Shown here in pieces: positions 1 through 9,700 of a DNA stretch of 57,567 bases. This DNA comes from Bacillota bacterium (GTDB lineage: Bacteria > Bacillota > Clostridia > Saccharofermentanales > DTU023): the NCBI GenBank assembly GCA_023426575.1, contig JAFAAL010000047.1, forward strand, positions 1 through 57,567, in the 5' to 3' direction. A model generated the notes under the pieces. The model ran no database searches, had not been told where the DNA came from, and was given only the letters and a program-made list of their open reading frames with translations. The position numbers and the translations under genes are program-made. Each line of letters starts with the position of its first letter. Position 1 is the stretch's first letter.

Positions 1-24
1 GTAACAAAATAGCCCATAGATGTA

Positions 25-2637
25 GTGACAGAATTTCCGGGATCGCTTAGACTGAAGCACAGCTTAGGGCTCGCCTCTCTGAGGCGGGCCGAGAAAGAGG
101 AGCCCGTGCATATTATCAAACGCGGGGGACAAGAGGTCCCCTATGATTCCAGAAAGATTGAACGAGCGATAGAGAAGGCTTTTGCCAGTTTAGACAAGCA
201 GATTTCAGAGTCTGAGCTCTCTGAGATCGTCGCGCGTATCGAAGCGGAGTTTGAGCCGCTGCAGGCCCGCCATGAGGAGCTGAAGGTCGAGACGATTCAA
301 GACATTGTCGAGCGCATGCTCATGGCCTACTCGCACTACGATGTTGCCAAGGCGTATATTCTCTACCGCTTTGAGCGCAGTCGCCTGCGCAGTCTCAAAG
401 ATGAGATCTTGAAGCTCGTCGACCTGCCAGGGCTCGAGGCCGTGCTGACGGATATTGCCGCAGACTTCCCCGATCCGCGCTACAGTCTCGAATTGCTCTT
501 GTCCAAGTTTCGCGCCTTCTACAAGGCAGAGCTCTCGGCCGAGGAGGGGCTGCGGCTCCTGATTCGGGCGGCGGTCGAGTCGACGACCCAAGATGCGCCC
601 GACTGGGAATTCGTCGCGGCGCGGCTTCTGAATCTTCAAATTGAGGCAGACTGTCGACGCTTCATGGAGCATCGCGGGGTTCGCAGCTTTGCCGAGAAGG
701 TGGCGCAGTGGACGGAGGAGGGTCTCTACGGCCGCTATATCAAGCAAAACTACAGCGAGTCCGAACTCAATGAACTCGCCAAGATCATGGTCCCAGAGCG
801 CAATAAGCTCTTTAACTACTCGGGGCTAGAGCTCGTCTATCGCCGCTATCTCGTCAGGACCTACCAGCAGCTCGTCGTCGAGACGCCGCAGGAGATGTTT
901 CTCGGCATTGCGCTCCACCTGGCGCTCAACGAGGCGCCCGAGGAGCGGGCGAGCTGGGTGCAGCGCTTCTACGAGATCTTGAGTCAGCTCCAGGTGACGA
1001 TGGCGACGCCCACGCTCAGCAATGCCAGGAAGCCATACCACCAATTGAGCTCTTGTTTTATCGACACAGTCCCCGACTCGCTCGAGGGCATCTATCGCAG
1101 CATCACGAACTTTGCCGAGGTCTCAAAGCTCGGGGGCGGCATGGGCCTCTACTTTGGCAAGGTGCGGGCAGTCGGCTCGGCGATCCGTGGCTTCCAGGGA
1201 GTCGCGGGCGGCGTCATCCGCTGGGTCAAGCTCGCCAACGACACCGCCGTGGCCGTCGACCAGCTCGGCATGCGCCAGGGCTCGGTCGCCTGCTACCTCG
1301 ACATCTGGCATCGTGACGTCCCTGAGTTCCTACAGATTCGCACCAATAACGGCGATGATCGGCTGAAGGCGCACGACGTCTTCCCCGGCATCTGCTACCC
1401 CGACCTCTTCTGGCGCACGGTGCGGGACAATATCGAGGCCAAGTGGCACCTCCTCTGCCCCCACGAGGTCTACACGATCAAGGGCTACCACCTCGAGGAC
1501 TACTATGGCGAGGAATGGGAGCGGCGCTATCTCGACTGCGTCCAGGACCACAGGATCTCAAAGCGCGAGATCCCGATCAAGGAGCTGGTGCGCCTGGTGC
1601 TCAAGTCCTGCGTCGAGACAGGGACGCCCTTTACCTTTAACCGCGATGCCGTCAATCGGGCCAATCCCAATCCCCAGGCCGGTATGATCTACTGCTCTAA
1701 TCTCTGTACGGAGATCTGTCAGAACATGTCCGAGATTGAGCGCGTCCAGCTCGAGATCGAGGGTGAAGAAGGGTCAGAAGTCATCGTCGAGAAGACGAAG
1801 CCCGGCGACTTTGTCGTCTGTAATCTCGCCTCGCTCGTCCTCGGCAAGATCGATATCGACACGCCAGACGTCCTAGAAGGAATCGTCAAGACGGTCGTCC
1901 GAGCCCTCGACAACGTTATCGAGCTCAACTACTACCCCCTAAAATACGCCGAATATACCAATCGGCACTATCGGGCAATTGGACTCGGGGTCAGCGGCTA
2001 CCACCACCTCTTGGCGACGCACGAGATCAATTGGGAGAGTCAAGAGCACCTCGACTTTGCCGACCGCCTCTTCGAGCGCATTAATTTTGCCGCCATCGAG
2101 GCGAGTTCAAAGCTCGCCCGCGAGCGCGGTTCCTACAGCCACTTCGAAGGCTCAGACTGGCAGAGTGGGGAATACTTCAAAAAGCGACAATACGACAGTG
2201 CCGCCTGGCAGGAACTGGCCGCCAGAGTCGCCCGCGACGGCCTGCGCAACTCTTATCTCCTGGCCATCGCGCCGACCAGCTCGACCTCGATCATTGCGGG
2301 GACGAGCGCCGGTCTCGACCCGATCATGCGGCGCTATTTCCTCGAGGAAAAGCGCGGCTCGATCGTACCACGCGTCGCCCCAGAGCTCAGTCCCGAGACC
2401 TTCTGGTACTACAAGCAGGCGCACCAGATCGACCAGAGCTGGACGATCCGCGCCGCTGGCGTGCGCCAACGCCACATCGACCAGGCTCAGTCCCTGAACC
2501 TCTACGTCACCCAGGACCTGAGCTTCAGAACGATCCTGTCCTACTTCATCGAGGCTTGGGAGCTCGGCGTCAAGACGATCTACTACTGCCGCTCCCTCTC
2601 CCTCGAAGTCACTGAGTGTGACAGCTGCTCAAGCTAG
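25..2637 (+). CDS. nrdA: Ribonucleoside-diphosphate reductase, class Ia large subunit (NrdA)
   Basis: Catalytic alpha subunit that reduces ribonucleotides to deoxyribonucleotides with the NrdB radical subunit. An N-terminal ATP-cone begins near residue 28 (VHIIKRGGQEVPYDSRKIE) and points to allosteric activity control. Radical-chemistry motifs are visible: the first redox cysteine in QLSSCFIDT, the N-x-C-x-E active-site motif in SNLCTEICQN, the partner cysteine in VVCNLASLVLG, the YY pair near the C-terminus (TIYYCRS), and a terminal CDSC shuttle pair. At 870 aa it is somewhat longer than typical NrdA. An in-frame TAG at 10-12 limits the upstream extent. GTG 25 has no clear Shine-Dalgarno; GTG 106, directly before the ATP cone and after AGAGGAG, is an alternative. 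nrdB follows 62 nt downstream. Family assignment is firm; the exact start is uncertain. Confidence 0.95.
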   Translation: MTEFPGSLRLKHSLGLASLRRAEKEEPVHIIKRGGQEVPYDSRKIERAIEKAFASLDKQISESELSEIVARIEAEFEPLQARHEELKVETIQDIVERMLMAYSHYDVAKAYILYRFERSRLRSLKDEILKLVDLPGLEAVLTDIAADFPDPRYSLELLLSKFRAFYKAELSAEEGLRLLIRAAVESTTQDAPDWEFVAARLLNLQIEADCRRFMEHRGVRSFAEKVAQWTEEGLYGRYIKQNYSESELNELAKIMVPERNKLFNYSGLELVYRRYLVRTYQQLVVETPQEMFLGIALHLALNEAPEERASWVQRFYEILSQLQVTMATPTLSNARKPYHQLSSCFIDTVPDSLEGIYRSITNFAEVSKLGGGMGLYFGKVRAVGSAIRGFQGVAGGVIRWVKLANDTAVAVDQLGMRQGSVACYLDIWHRDVPEFLQIRTNNGDDRLKAHDVFPGICYPDLFWRTVRDNIEAKWHLLCPHEVYTIKGYHLEDYYGEEWERRYLDCVQDHRISKREIPIKELVRLVLKSCVETGTPFTFNRDAVNRANPNPQAGMIYCSNLCTEICQNMSEIERVQLEIEGEEGSEVIVEKTKPGDFVVCNLASLVLGKIDIDTPDVLEGIVKTVVRALDNVIELNYYPLKYAEYTNRHYRAIGLGVSGYHHLLATHEINWESQEHLDFADRLFERINFAAIEASSKLARERGSYSHFEGSDWQSGEYFKKRQYDSAAWQELAARVARDGLRNSYLLAIAPTSSTSIIAGTSAGLDPIMRRYFLEEKRGSIVPRVAPELSPETFWYYKQAHQIDQSWTIRAAGVRQRHIDQAQSLNLYVTQDLSFRTILSYFIEAWELGVKTIYYCRSLSLEVTECDSCSS

Positions 2638-2699
2638 AGCAGAGCACATATAGAGGCTTTTGCCAAGTCTCAGAAGAAATAATCTAAAGGAGATTAGAT

Positions 2700-3743
2700 A
2701 TGTCCAAAGTGGAAAAGAAAGTCTTGTTTAACGAGGGTGGTGAGATCACACTCGACAAGCGCCAGATGATTGGCGGCAACAGCACCAACATCAACGATTT
2801 CAACAATATCAAGTATCAGTGGGTCAGCGATTGGTATCGCCAGGCGATGAACAATTTTTGGATCCCCGAGGAGATCAATATGAATGCCGACGTGCAGCAG
2901 TATCGCGAGCTCGAGCCGGCGGAGCGCGTCGCCTATGACAAGATCCTCTCCTTTTTGATCTTCCTCGACAGCATTCAGACGAACAATCTGCCCTTTGTCG
3001 CGCAATACATCACGGCGAGCGAGGTCGTCCTCTGTCTGACGATTCAGGCCTTTCAGGAGGCGGTACACAGCCAGTCCTACAGCTATATGCTCGACACAAT
3101 CTGCTCGCCGGATGAGCGGACGGAGATTCTCTACCAGTGGCGCGATGACGAGCACCTTCTCCGCCGCAACCGCTTTATCGGTGATCTCTACATGGACTTC
3201 CAGAATGATCAGTCGGAGCGCAATCTCGTGCGGACCTTGGTCGCCAACTACATTCTCGAGGGCATCTACTTCTACTCGGGCTTCATGTTCTTCTACAATC
3301 TCGCCCGCAATAATAAGATGCCGGGCTCGGTGCAGGAGATCCGCTACATCAACCGCGATGAGAACACGCACCTCTGGCTCTTCCGCAATATCCTGACAGA
3401 GCTGCGCCAGGAGCGGCCGGACCTCTTTACTCCCGAGCTGGTCGAGGAATACCGTGCGATGCTGAAGGAGGGCGCGGAGCAGGAGATCGCCTGGGGCCGC
3501 TATGTCATCGGTGACGAGATCCCAGGACTCAACCAGCAGATGGTGACGGACTATATCCAGTACCTCGCCAATCTGCGCAGCCGCAATCTCGACTTCGGCA
3601 ATATCTATGAGCAGAATCAGGAAGAGCCGGCCAGCATGAGCTGGATCAGCCAGTACAGCGACGCCAATATGGTCAAGACAGACTTCTTTGAGGCCAAGTC
3701 GACGGCCTACGCCAAGTCGACGGCCATGGTCGACGACCTATAA
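2700..3743 (+). CDS. nrdB: Ribonucleoside-diphosphate reductase, class Ia small subunit (NrdB)
   Basis: Radical-generating R2 subunit, 347 aa, partner of the upstream NrdA. Metal ligands and the radical site are readable: Asp in FLIFLDSIQTNN, the E-A-x-H helix in FQEAVHSQSYSYM, and the second E-x2-H helix in RDENTHLWLF. The tyrosine four residues after the first histidine (HSQSY) aligns with the classical radical tyrosine, so this looks like a conventional tyrosyl-radical enzyme and not a Chlamydia-type Tyr-less one. The start is clear: AAAGGAG at 2686-2692 precedes ATG 2700. It forms an operon with nrdA. The enzyme requires oxygen or an equivalent activator to form its radical, in contrast with NrdJ encoded at 6705-9779. 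No convincing terminator is visible in the short gap to the convergent gene at 3820. Confidence 0.96.
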   Translation: MSKVEKKVLFNEGGEITLDKRQMIGGNSTNINDFNNIKYQWVSDWYRQAMNNFWIPEEINMNADVQQYRELEPAERVAYDKILSFLIFLDSIQTNNLPFVAQYITASEVVLCLTIQAFQEAVHSQSYSYMLDTICSPDERTEILYQWRDDEHLLRRNRFIGDLYMDFQNDQSERNLVRTLVANYILEGIYFYSGFMFFYNLARNNKMPGSVQEIRYINRDENTHLWLFRNILTELRQERPDLFTPELVEEYRAMLKEGAEQEIAWGRYVIGDEIPGLNQQMVTDYIQYLANLRSRNLDFGNIYEQNQEEPASMSWISQYSDANMVKTDFFEAKSTAYAKSTAMVDDL

Positions 3744-3819
3744 GAGAGGTCTCGCCGCGGCTGCGTGCTGGTGCCCCATTAACCTAGGCCAAAGCCTCCG
3801 CTGACGGCCGTGACTGGAC

Positions 3820-6087
3820 CTAGATCGAAGCCTCAGGCGAGCTCAGACCAAGCCTCTCAAAGACCGCCTGCCGACAGGCGATGGCATAGTCCTCGGACAA
3901 AGGTTCGAGGACTATTTTTTCTCCTGGATAGCGGTGGGCCAGGGCGAGTTCTAAGAGCTCATCGGCCATCTCGGGATTGCGGGGCAGGAAGGCGCCGTGG
4001 GCATAAGTGCCGAAGAGATTGTGACAGCGGCAGCCCTCACCCTCATCCGTCGAATTGTTGCCGAAGCCGCGCAGGACCTGACCCAGGACCTGGGCCTCGG
4101 GGCCGAGGAAGGTCTCGCCCCCGTGATTTTCGAAGCCGAGGAGGTAGCGGCCGTCATGGGCGGGGTCGAGGCCCGCTGCAGACGGCTCCCCTTGGCGACG
4201 GAAGACGAGGTCGCCGACCATGCGGCGGCCGAGCGCTCGGGTCTCCAGATCGAGGATGCCGAGGCCCTGAATTTTCTTGCCTTGAGCCGTGAGGTAATTA
4301 CGTCCCATCAACTGGTATGCGCCGCAGATACAGAGGAAGACGACAGCGTCTTCCACGGCCTGGCGGATGGCCTCGGCCTTGCTGACGAAGTCTCCATAGA
4401 CCGCATCCTGATCACTGTCCTGGCCCCCACCCATGAAGACGAGGTCATAGGCCAGAGGGTCAAAGGGCTGGCCCCGGCCAATCGGCTGGACCTTGACTTC
4501 AATGCCGCGCAGTCGGGCGCGCTCGACGAGGCAGAGGACATTGCCGCGATCGCCGTAGAGATTGAGCTCCTCGGGATAGAGATAGGCGAGCCGGAGGCTC
4601 AGGCCTGCCGCTTCTGAGGCGGCGGCTGTCTCCTCTGTCGCATGGAGGCTCTGCAGCGCCAGGCGATCGTCGACACTGAGCGCTGACTCGGGCTGCTGCG
4701 CCCACTCCTGGCGCACGGCCTCGCTGGCCGTCAGGCGACGTTGCAAGGAGTCGACCTTGAGGCTGTAGATGACGGTCTCCGCCTCCTCGCCCTGGGCGAG
4801 GGCAGCCCGCAGCTGGTCGATCAGGGACTCAGACTGGCTCATGATGGCGGGCCGCAGACGGTGGGCCGCCGTCTTGTCACAGAGCCAGTAGACGCTGCGG
4901 GGCTGGCATTTGGCTTTGAGCTCGGCGAGAACTGTCAATTCCGCCTGAGCCGTCGGGCTGAGCTCGGCAATGTGCAGGCGCTCGGGATCGACGCCCGCGT
5001 ACTGGAGGCGCAGGGCGAGGTCATAGGCTCGGCTGCCCGTACAGCCGATCGGCCCGGCAAAGGGGAGTTTTTCGAAGAGGACGTCCCAGAGCCAGGAGAT
5101 GTCGCCGGCGTGATTTTTTTCGGGATCGTCGAGGCTCAGGATCAGGGCGCCGAAGTCGGGCTGGGAGAGCGCCCAGGCCAGGCTGGCATTGACCGCCTCG
5201 GGATTCTCGCCGCGCAGGAGGCAGATCTCCTGGCCGCCAGAGATCAGGCGTTCGAAGCGGCCGCGGGCGGGAATGCACTGCTCGAGGCCCGTCCTGACTT
5301 GTGCCGCAGAGAGGCCGCAGAGCGTTGTGACGAGGGCTGCGGCCGCCGCGTTGTAGGCATTCATCAAGGTGGGCAAGAGGAGGCCGACCTTGAGCTCCTC
5401 CCCATCGGGAAAGGTCATGGCATAGAAGTCGCGGAAGCCGTCGCTCCCGAGCATCTTGAATTCGAGCTGGCGCTCTGGCCGCTTGAAGCCGCAGCTCGGA
5501 CAGTGATACTCCCCGTAGTTTGAAAAGGAGATCGCCCTATAGTCGAGGAGAGTCGTGCAGAAAGTGCAGTGGGGCGATTCGATGAAGTAGTGGGCAGTCT
5601 GGCTGCTGTCGACGGGGCCGCTGTGCTCGTCGAGACCGTAGTAGAAGACACGCTCGGGATGGCTGACCTCGCGGGCCAGCGCGGCGACTAGCGGATCATC
5701 GGCACAGCAGATCAGGCGACAGTCGGGCACGGCCTCGAGACCCTGCTTAATCCCTGCGACGAGACCGGAGAGCTCGCCATAGAGGTAGAGTTGATTCCGC
5801 GAAAGATTGGCGACGACGGCAAATTCGGGGCGAATGCGCTCGGCAAAATAGGCAAAGTCGCCCTCGTCGACCTCGAGAATAAAGATCCCGGCCTGGCCCT
5901 CGGCCCGGCAGCGGTCGAGGAGCTCAAAATAGCGGTCCGCCCGCTCCTCGCGATCATCCTCCCAGTGAATATTCGAATAAATCGGGAGGCCGGCGCGCCG
6001 GCAGATGTGCTTGATCAGGTGGGTGATCGTCGTCTTGCCATTCGTCCCCGTGATCAGAATTGTCAGGAGATCTGCCCGCCCGCCCAT
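3820..6087 (-). CDS. MurT-GatD fusion: lipid II isoglutaminyl synthase (glutamine-hydrolysing) in one chain
   Basis: Probably amidates the D-Glu of lipid II to D-isoglutamine. Residues ~1-430 are MurT-like: Mur-ligase P-loop ILITGTNGKTT at ~10-20, an inserted zinc ribbon with two CxxC pairs (CTFC and CPSC), and a DUF1727-type end with HAGDISWLWDV, the region that supplies an Asp to the GatD triad. After a Gln/Ala/Glu-rich linker (~430-510), residues ~510-755 are a GatD-like class I glutamine amidotransferase with nucleophile Cys in LCICGAYQLMG and His in GTYAHGAFLPRNP. MurT and GatD are normally two overlapping genes, so fusion in operon order is unusual. The N-terminus is also short, lacking the ~45 residues that usually precede the P-loop. 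ATG 6087 abuts the cobO stop (TAG-ATG), implying translational coupling. Parts assigned with high confidence; the substrate is inferred. Confidence 0.9.
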   Translation of the reverse strand: MGGRADLLTILITGTNGKTTITHLIKHICRRAGLPIYSNIHWEDDREERADRYFELLDRCRAEGQAGIFILEVDEGDFAYFAERIRPEFAVVANLSRNQLYLYGELSGLVAGIKQGLEAVPDCRLICCADDPLVAALAREVSHPERVFYYGLDEHSGPVDSSQTAHYFIESPHCTFCTTLLDYRAISFSNYGEYHCPSCGFKRPERQLEFKMLGSDGFRDFYAMTFPDGEELKVGLLLPTLMNAYNAAAAALVTTLCGLSAAQVRTGLEQCIPARGRFERLISGGQEICLLRGENPEAVNASLAWALSQPDFGALILSLDDPEKNHAGDISWLWDVLFEKLPFAGPIGCTGSRAYDLALRLQYAGVDPERLHIAELSPTAQAELTVLAELKAKCQPRSVYWLCDKTAAHRLRPAIMSQSESLIDQLRAALAQGEEAETVIYSLKVDSLQRRLTASEAVRQEWAQQPESALSVDDRLALQSLHATEETAAASEAAGLSLRLAYLYPEELNLYGDRGNVLCLVERARLRGIEVKVQPIGRGQPFDPLAYDLVFMGGGQDSDQDAVYGDFVSKAEAIRQAVEDAVVFLCICGAYQLMGRNYLTAQGKKIQGLGILDLETRALGRRMVGDLVFRRQGEPSAAGLDPAHDGRYLLGFENHGGETFLGPEAQVLGQVLRGFGNNSTDEGEGCRCHNLFGTYAHGAFLPRNPEMADELLELALAHRYPGEKIVLEPLSEDYAIACRQAVFERLGLSSPEASI

Positions 6088-6636
6088 CTAAAACTCAATT
6101 CCCGGACGCGCGTTTTGGCCCTCCGTCCGATAGGGGTGCTTGCGCTCGCAGACCTCAGAGTAGTAATCAGCAAGCTCTATCAGCTTTTCCGTCGGTCCGC
6201 GTCCCGTCAGGACCAACTCGACTTCCGGAGCCCGGGCCTCGATGGCCTGGACCAACTCTGCTTCAGAGAGCAGGCCGGCATTCATGGCGCCGAGCGCCTC
6301 GTCGAGAACTAAGAGGTCGACCTCGCCTGCGGCCGCTCTGGCCGCAGCAGTGGCGAGCCGCTCTTGACACTCTTTTCGCGCCGCCGCCAGCTCCTCAGGA
6401 CTCATGTGAAAGGTGAACTTATTGATCGACTGACCCGAGATGACCTCGACCGTCGGCAAGGCCCTCAGCGTCTTGAGCTCTGCAGAATTGCCGCTCTTGA
6501 TAAATTGCACGAAGAGAACGCGCCAGTCGCGCCCTGCCGCACGCACGGCGAGCCCACAGGCAGCCGTACTCTTGCCCTTGCCGTCCCCGGCATAGATGTG
6601 GACGAAGCCACGTTTTTGCGCCATTTTTTCAGACAT
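6088..6636 (-). CDS. cobO: Cob(I)yrinic acid a,c-diamide adenosyltransferase (CobO/BtuR type)
   Basis: Transfers the adenosyl group of ATP to a reduced corrinoid to make adenosylcobalamin. The 182 aa protein has the family P-loop HIYAGDGKGKSTAACG near the N-terminus, FVQFIKSGNSAE after it, a Walker B-like LLVLDEALGAMN, and VLTGRGPTEKLIELAD near the C-terminus, all typical of CobO/BtuR. ATG 6636 is preceded by GAAAGGAG with good spacing. It lies immediately downstream of nrdJ, whose product needs adenosylcobalamin, so the context explains its role: supplying or repairing the nrdJ cofactor. The stop codon abuts the ATG of the MurT-GatD fusion. No corrin-ring synthesis genes are nearby, so the function may be salvage of imported corrinoid. 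Confidence 0.95.
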   Translation of the reverse strand: MSEKMAQKRGFVHIYAGDGKGKSTAACGLAVRAAGRDWRVLFVQFIKSGNSAELKTLRALPTVEVISGQSINKFTFHMSPEELAAARKECQERLATAAARAAAGEVDLLVLDEALGAMNAGLLSEAELVQAIEARAPEVELVLTGRGPTEKLIELADYYSEVCERKHPYRTEGQNARPGIEF

Positions 6637-6665
6637 AATCGACTCCTTTCGCCTAGGGCTGGAAG

Positions 6666-6696
6666 GAGGGCTGCCGTCCTCTCGACCGCAGCCCTC
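6666..6696. repeat. Inverted repeat (9-bp arms) between nrdJ and cobO
   Basis: GAGGGCTGC at 6666-6674 pairs perfectly with GCAGCCCTC at 6688-6696 around a 13-nt loop. On the minus strand, where both flanking genes are read, the hairpin is followed by CTTCC and not a T-run, so it is a poor intrinsic terminator in that direction; a short T-run follows it only on the plus strand. It may stabilise the nrdJ 3' end or set the nrdJ:cobO expression ratio. Confidence 0.6.
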
Positions 6697-6704
6697 TAAA
6701 GTTT

Positions 6705-9700
6705 TTAGCTACATCCCGTGGTCGCCCCACAGTCGAGGCAGACCTTGCAGGTGCCATTTCTCACCATGCGCGTCGAGCTGCACTCGGGACAGGTCGAGGC
6801 ATAGAGCTTCTCGCCGTTCTTGGCCGCCTCGCGCGCGTTTTCATGAATATAGTCCTCATTTTCAATCTGGCGCTGGGCCTGGTGACCCGTCATCCCTGAG
6901 CTCATCTTCTGTCCGCCCTCCGGCTTCGCACTCAGCTGATGGCTGAGGCTCTCGGGGAGCTCCCCCGCCTTGACCTGGACTCGGCTGAAGTCGCCACTTT
7001 CAATATCGATGATCTTGGCAATCAGGTCGGAGATCGACGAGCAGTACTTGATATGCGGATGCCGTGAGACGAAGCCGTAGGGCTCGTACTTCTGGCCGCG
7101 CAGCATCTTGGCGATGTCCTTAGCGGGGATGTGGTACTGGAGCATGACCGAGATCGTCTTCGAGAGTGAGTTCAGAAGACCCATGATCAGCGTGCCCTCG
7201 CGATCCGTCGTGATATAAATCTCAGAGATCTCCCCCTCCTCATTACGGTTGACCGTGCAGTAGATCTTGACATCCTCGATCTGCGCCGGATGGGTACGGC
7301 CCGAGCGGACACCCAGCAATTTCTCGCGGCGCGAGATGTGGTGCCGACTCATCAGCTCAATTTCCTCTTGCTGCTCATGCGCACGACGGAGGAGCTCGGC
7401 ATAGGAGAGATCCTCGAGGGGCAGCTCATCGGCATCTTCACCCTGGAGCTTGAGATTCAGCGGCTGGGCAAATTTAGAGCCGTCGCGGTAGAGCGTAATC
7501 CCCTTGACCCCGAGCTTCCAAGACTCCAGAACCACATGGGCAAAGTCCTCGACCGTCGCCGTCCCCGGCAGATTGACCGTCTTGGAGATTGCGCCTGAAA
7601 TCAGCGGCGTGATCGCGGCGACCATCTTGACGTGGCCGAGATGGTGGATAAAGCGCTTACCTGTCCCCATCGCATTGGCCGTGTCGAGAATCGGGTAGTG
7701 CTCCGGCAGGAGATGCGGCGCGCCTTCGAACTTGCCGTCGACCAGCATGCCGTCCTCCTCGCGCATGATATAGCCCTCGATCTCACTGGCCTCCGCCGCC
7801 GAGTAGCCGAGCCGCAGCAGCGCCTCCTTGATCAGGGGATTCGCCAGCTTCATATAGCCGCCCCCGACGAGCTTCTTATAGACGACATGCGAGAAGAAGG
7901 GTTCAATCGAGGTCGAGGCACAGTCCATGGCAAAGGAGATCGTCCCCGTCGGCGCCATGACCGAGACCTGCGCATTGCGATAGCCGTGAGCCTCGCCTGC
8001 CTCAAGCGCCGCCGCCCAGCTCTCAATCAGCCGCTCCGACAGCGCCCCGAAGCCGATGCGCTTCAAGAGGCCGTGGTCGACCCGTGGCAGCTCATAGCTC
8101 AGACCCTCCGGCGCATCATTCAGCTGCCCCGCCGCCCGCGCATGATTCCTCAGCACCCGCTGCATATAAGGCTTATTCAGTTCATATTTGGCAAAAGCCC
8201 CCACCCGCTCTGCCATCAGTGCGGAGACATAGTAGGACTGCCCTGTCATCAGGCCGGCCAGCGCCGCGGCAATGGCCCGCGCCTGATCCGAGTCATAGGG
8301 GAGGGCGAGAGAGAGCAATAGGGAGTGCAAGTTGGCGAAGCCGAGGCCCGTCGTGCGGAAATTGTAAGTTTTCCTCGCAATATCTGCCGTCGGGAACTGG
8401 CCCCAGATGATCGAGGCCTCGAGGACCAGCTGCGCGATTGTCACCATGTGGAGGAAGCGCTCGAGATCATAGGGGCAATCGCCCTCTTCGACCTGGCCCC
8501 GCGGCTTCAAGAATTTATAGACATTAATTGAAGCGAGGTTACAAGAAGTGTCATCGAGGAAGCAGTATTCGCCACAGGGATTGGTCGAGTTGATGCGATT
8601 GTGACGCGCCCCGAGCTCCCCGTCTTCTCCAGCGGGGCAGGTATGCCAGGCATTGAAGGTGTCGGCATACTGAGGGGCGGGGTCGGCGCAGCGCCAGGCC
8701 GACTGATTGAAGAGATCCCAGAGCTCTCTTACCTTGACCTCGCGATTGATCGTGTCGTCGAGACGCCCCTTGAGCTCCCAAGTCGCCTCGGGATCGTTCT
8801 CTAAATTCTCCACCTTCTTCATGAAGGCGTCAGAGAACTGCACCGAGTTGTTCGAGTTTTGACCCGAAACCGTGTTATAGGCCTCACCGTCAATATCGCC
8901 GTCATAGCCCATCTTGGCTAGGGCGACGACCTTGTCCTCTTCTTTGGCCTTCCAGCTGATAAATTCCTCGATCTCAGGATGGTCGACGTCGAGGCAGACC
9001 ATCTTGGCCGCCCGCCGCGTCGTCCCGCCCGATTTGATCGCTCCCGCATTGCGGTCGAGTCCACGGAGGAAGGACATCAGGCCGGAGGAACAGCCACCAC
9101 CTGAGAGCTTTTCACCCCCAGCGCGAATGGCCGAGAAATTTGTGCCCGTGCCCGAGCCGCCCTTAAAGAGCTTTGTCTCCGTCACATAGTGGTCCGAAAT
9201 CGAGTGCTGGCCGAGGAGCTTATCCTCAATCGAGAGGATAAAGCAAGCCGACGCCTGCGTCCGCGTATAGGTGTCGGCACTCATCTTGACCTCGCCCGTG
9301 TCGGGATCGTAAAAGTAGAGCTCAGATTGGCCGCCAGCGATGCCGTAGGCCTCCTTCAGCCCCGTGTTGAACCACTGTGGTGAGTTCGGTGCAAAGTATT
9401 GGGCCAGGAGGGCATAGACCAATTCGTCGTAGAGAATCTCGGCCTCCTCCTCCGTAATCGTCTCATTGCTTAAGAGGGCCTTGACCCAGAAGGTGACGAG
9501 ACGGTGGGCCACCTGCCGCATCGACTCCTCATGGCCGCGCTCCGTCGGCAGCCCCGCCTTGCGGAAGTACTTGGAGGCAATGATGTCGCAGGCCTGCTGT
9601 GAATAGTGCTCGGGAAATTCCAGATCGCGCATATCGACGATCGTCTCCCCCGTCTTGTAGTCGAGAAGTTGGACGTCGCGACGCGACCACTTGAAGAGGT

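Noticed and set aside
3997..4617. Plus-strand open frame of ~206 codons within the MurT-GatD gene
   Set aside because: Shadow of the GatD-like part on the minus strand; no ribosome binding site and acidic low-complexity composition.
6666..6696. Intrinsic terminator between nrdJ and cobO
   Set aside because: In the direction of transcription the stem is followed by CTTCC, not a T-run; kept only as an inverted repeat.
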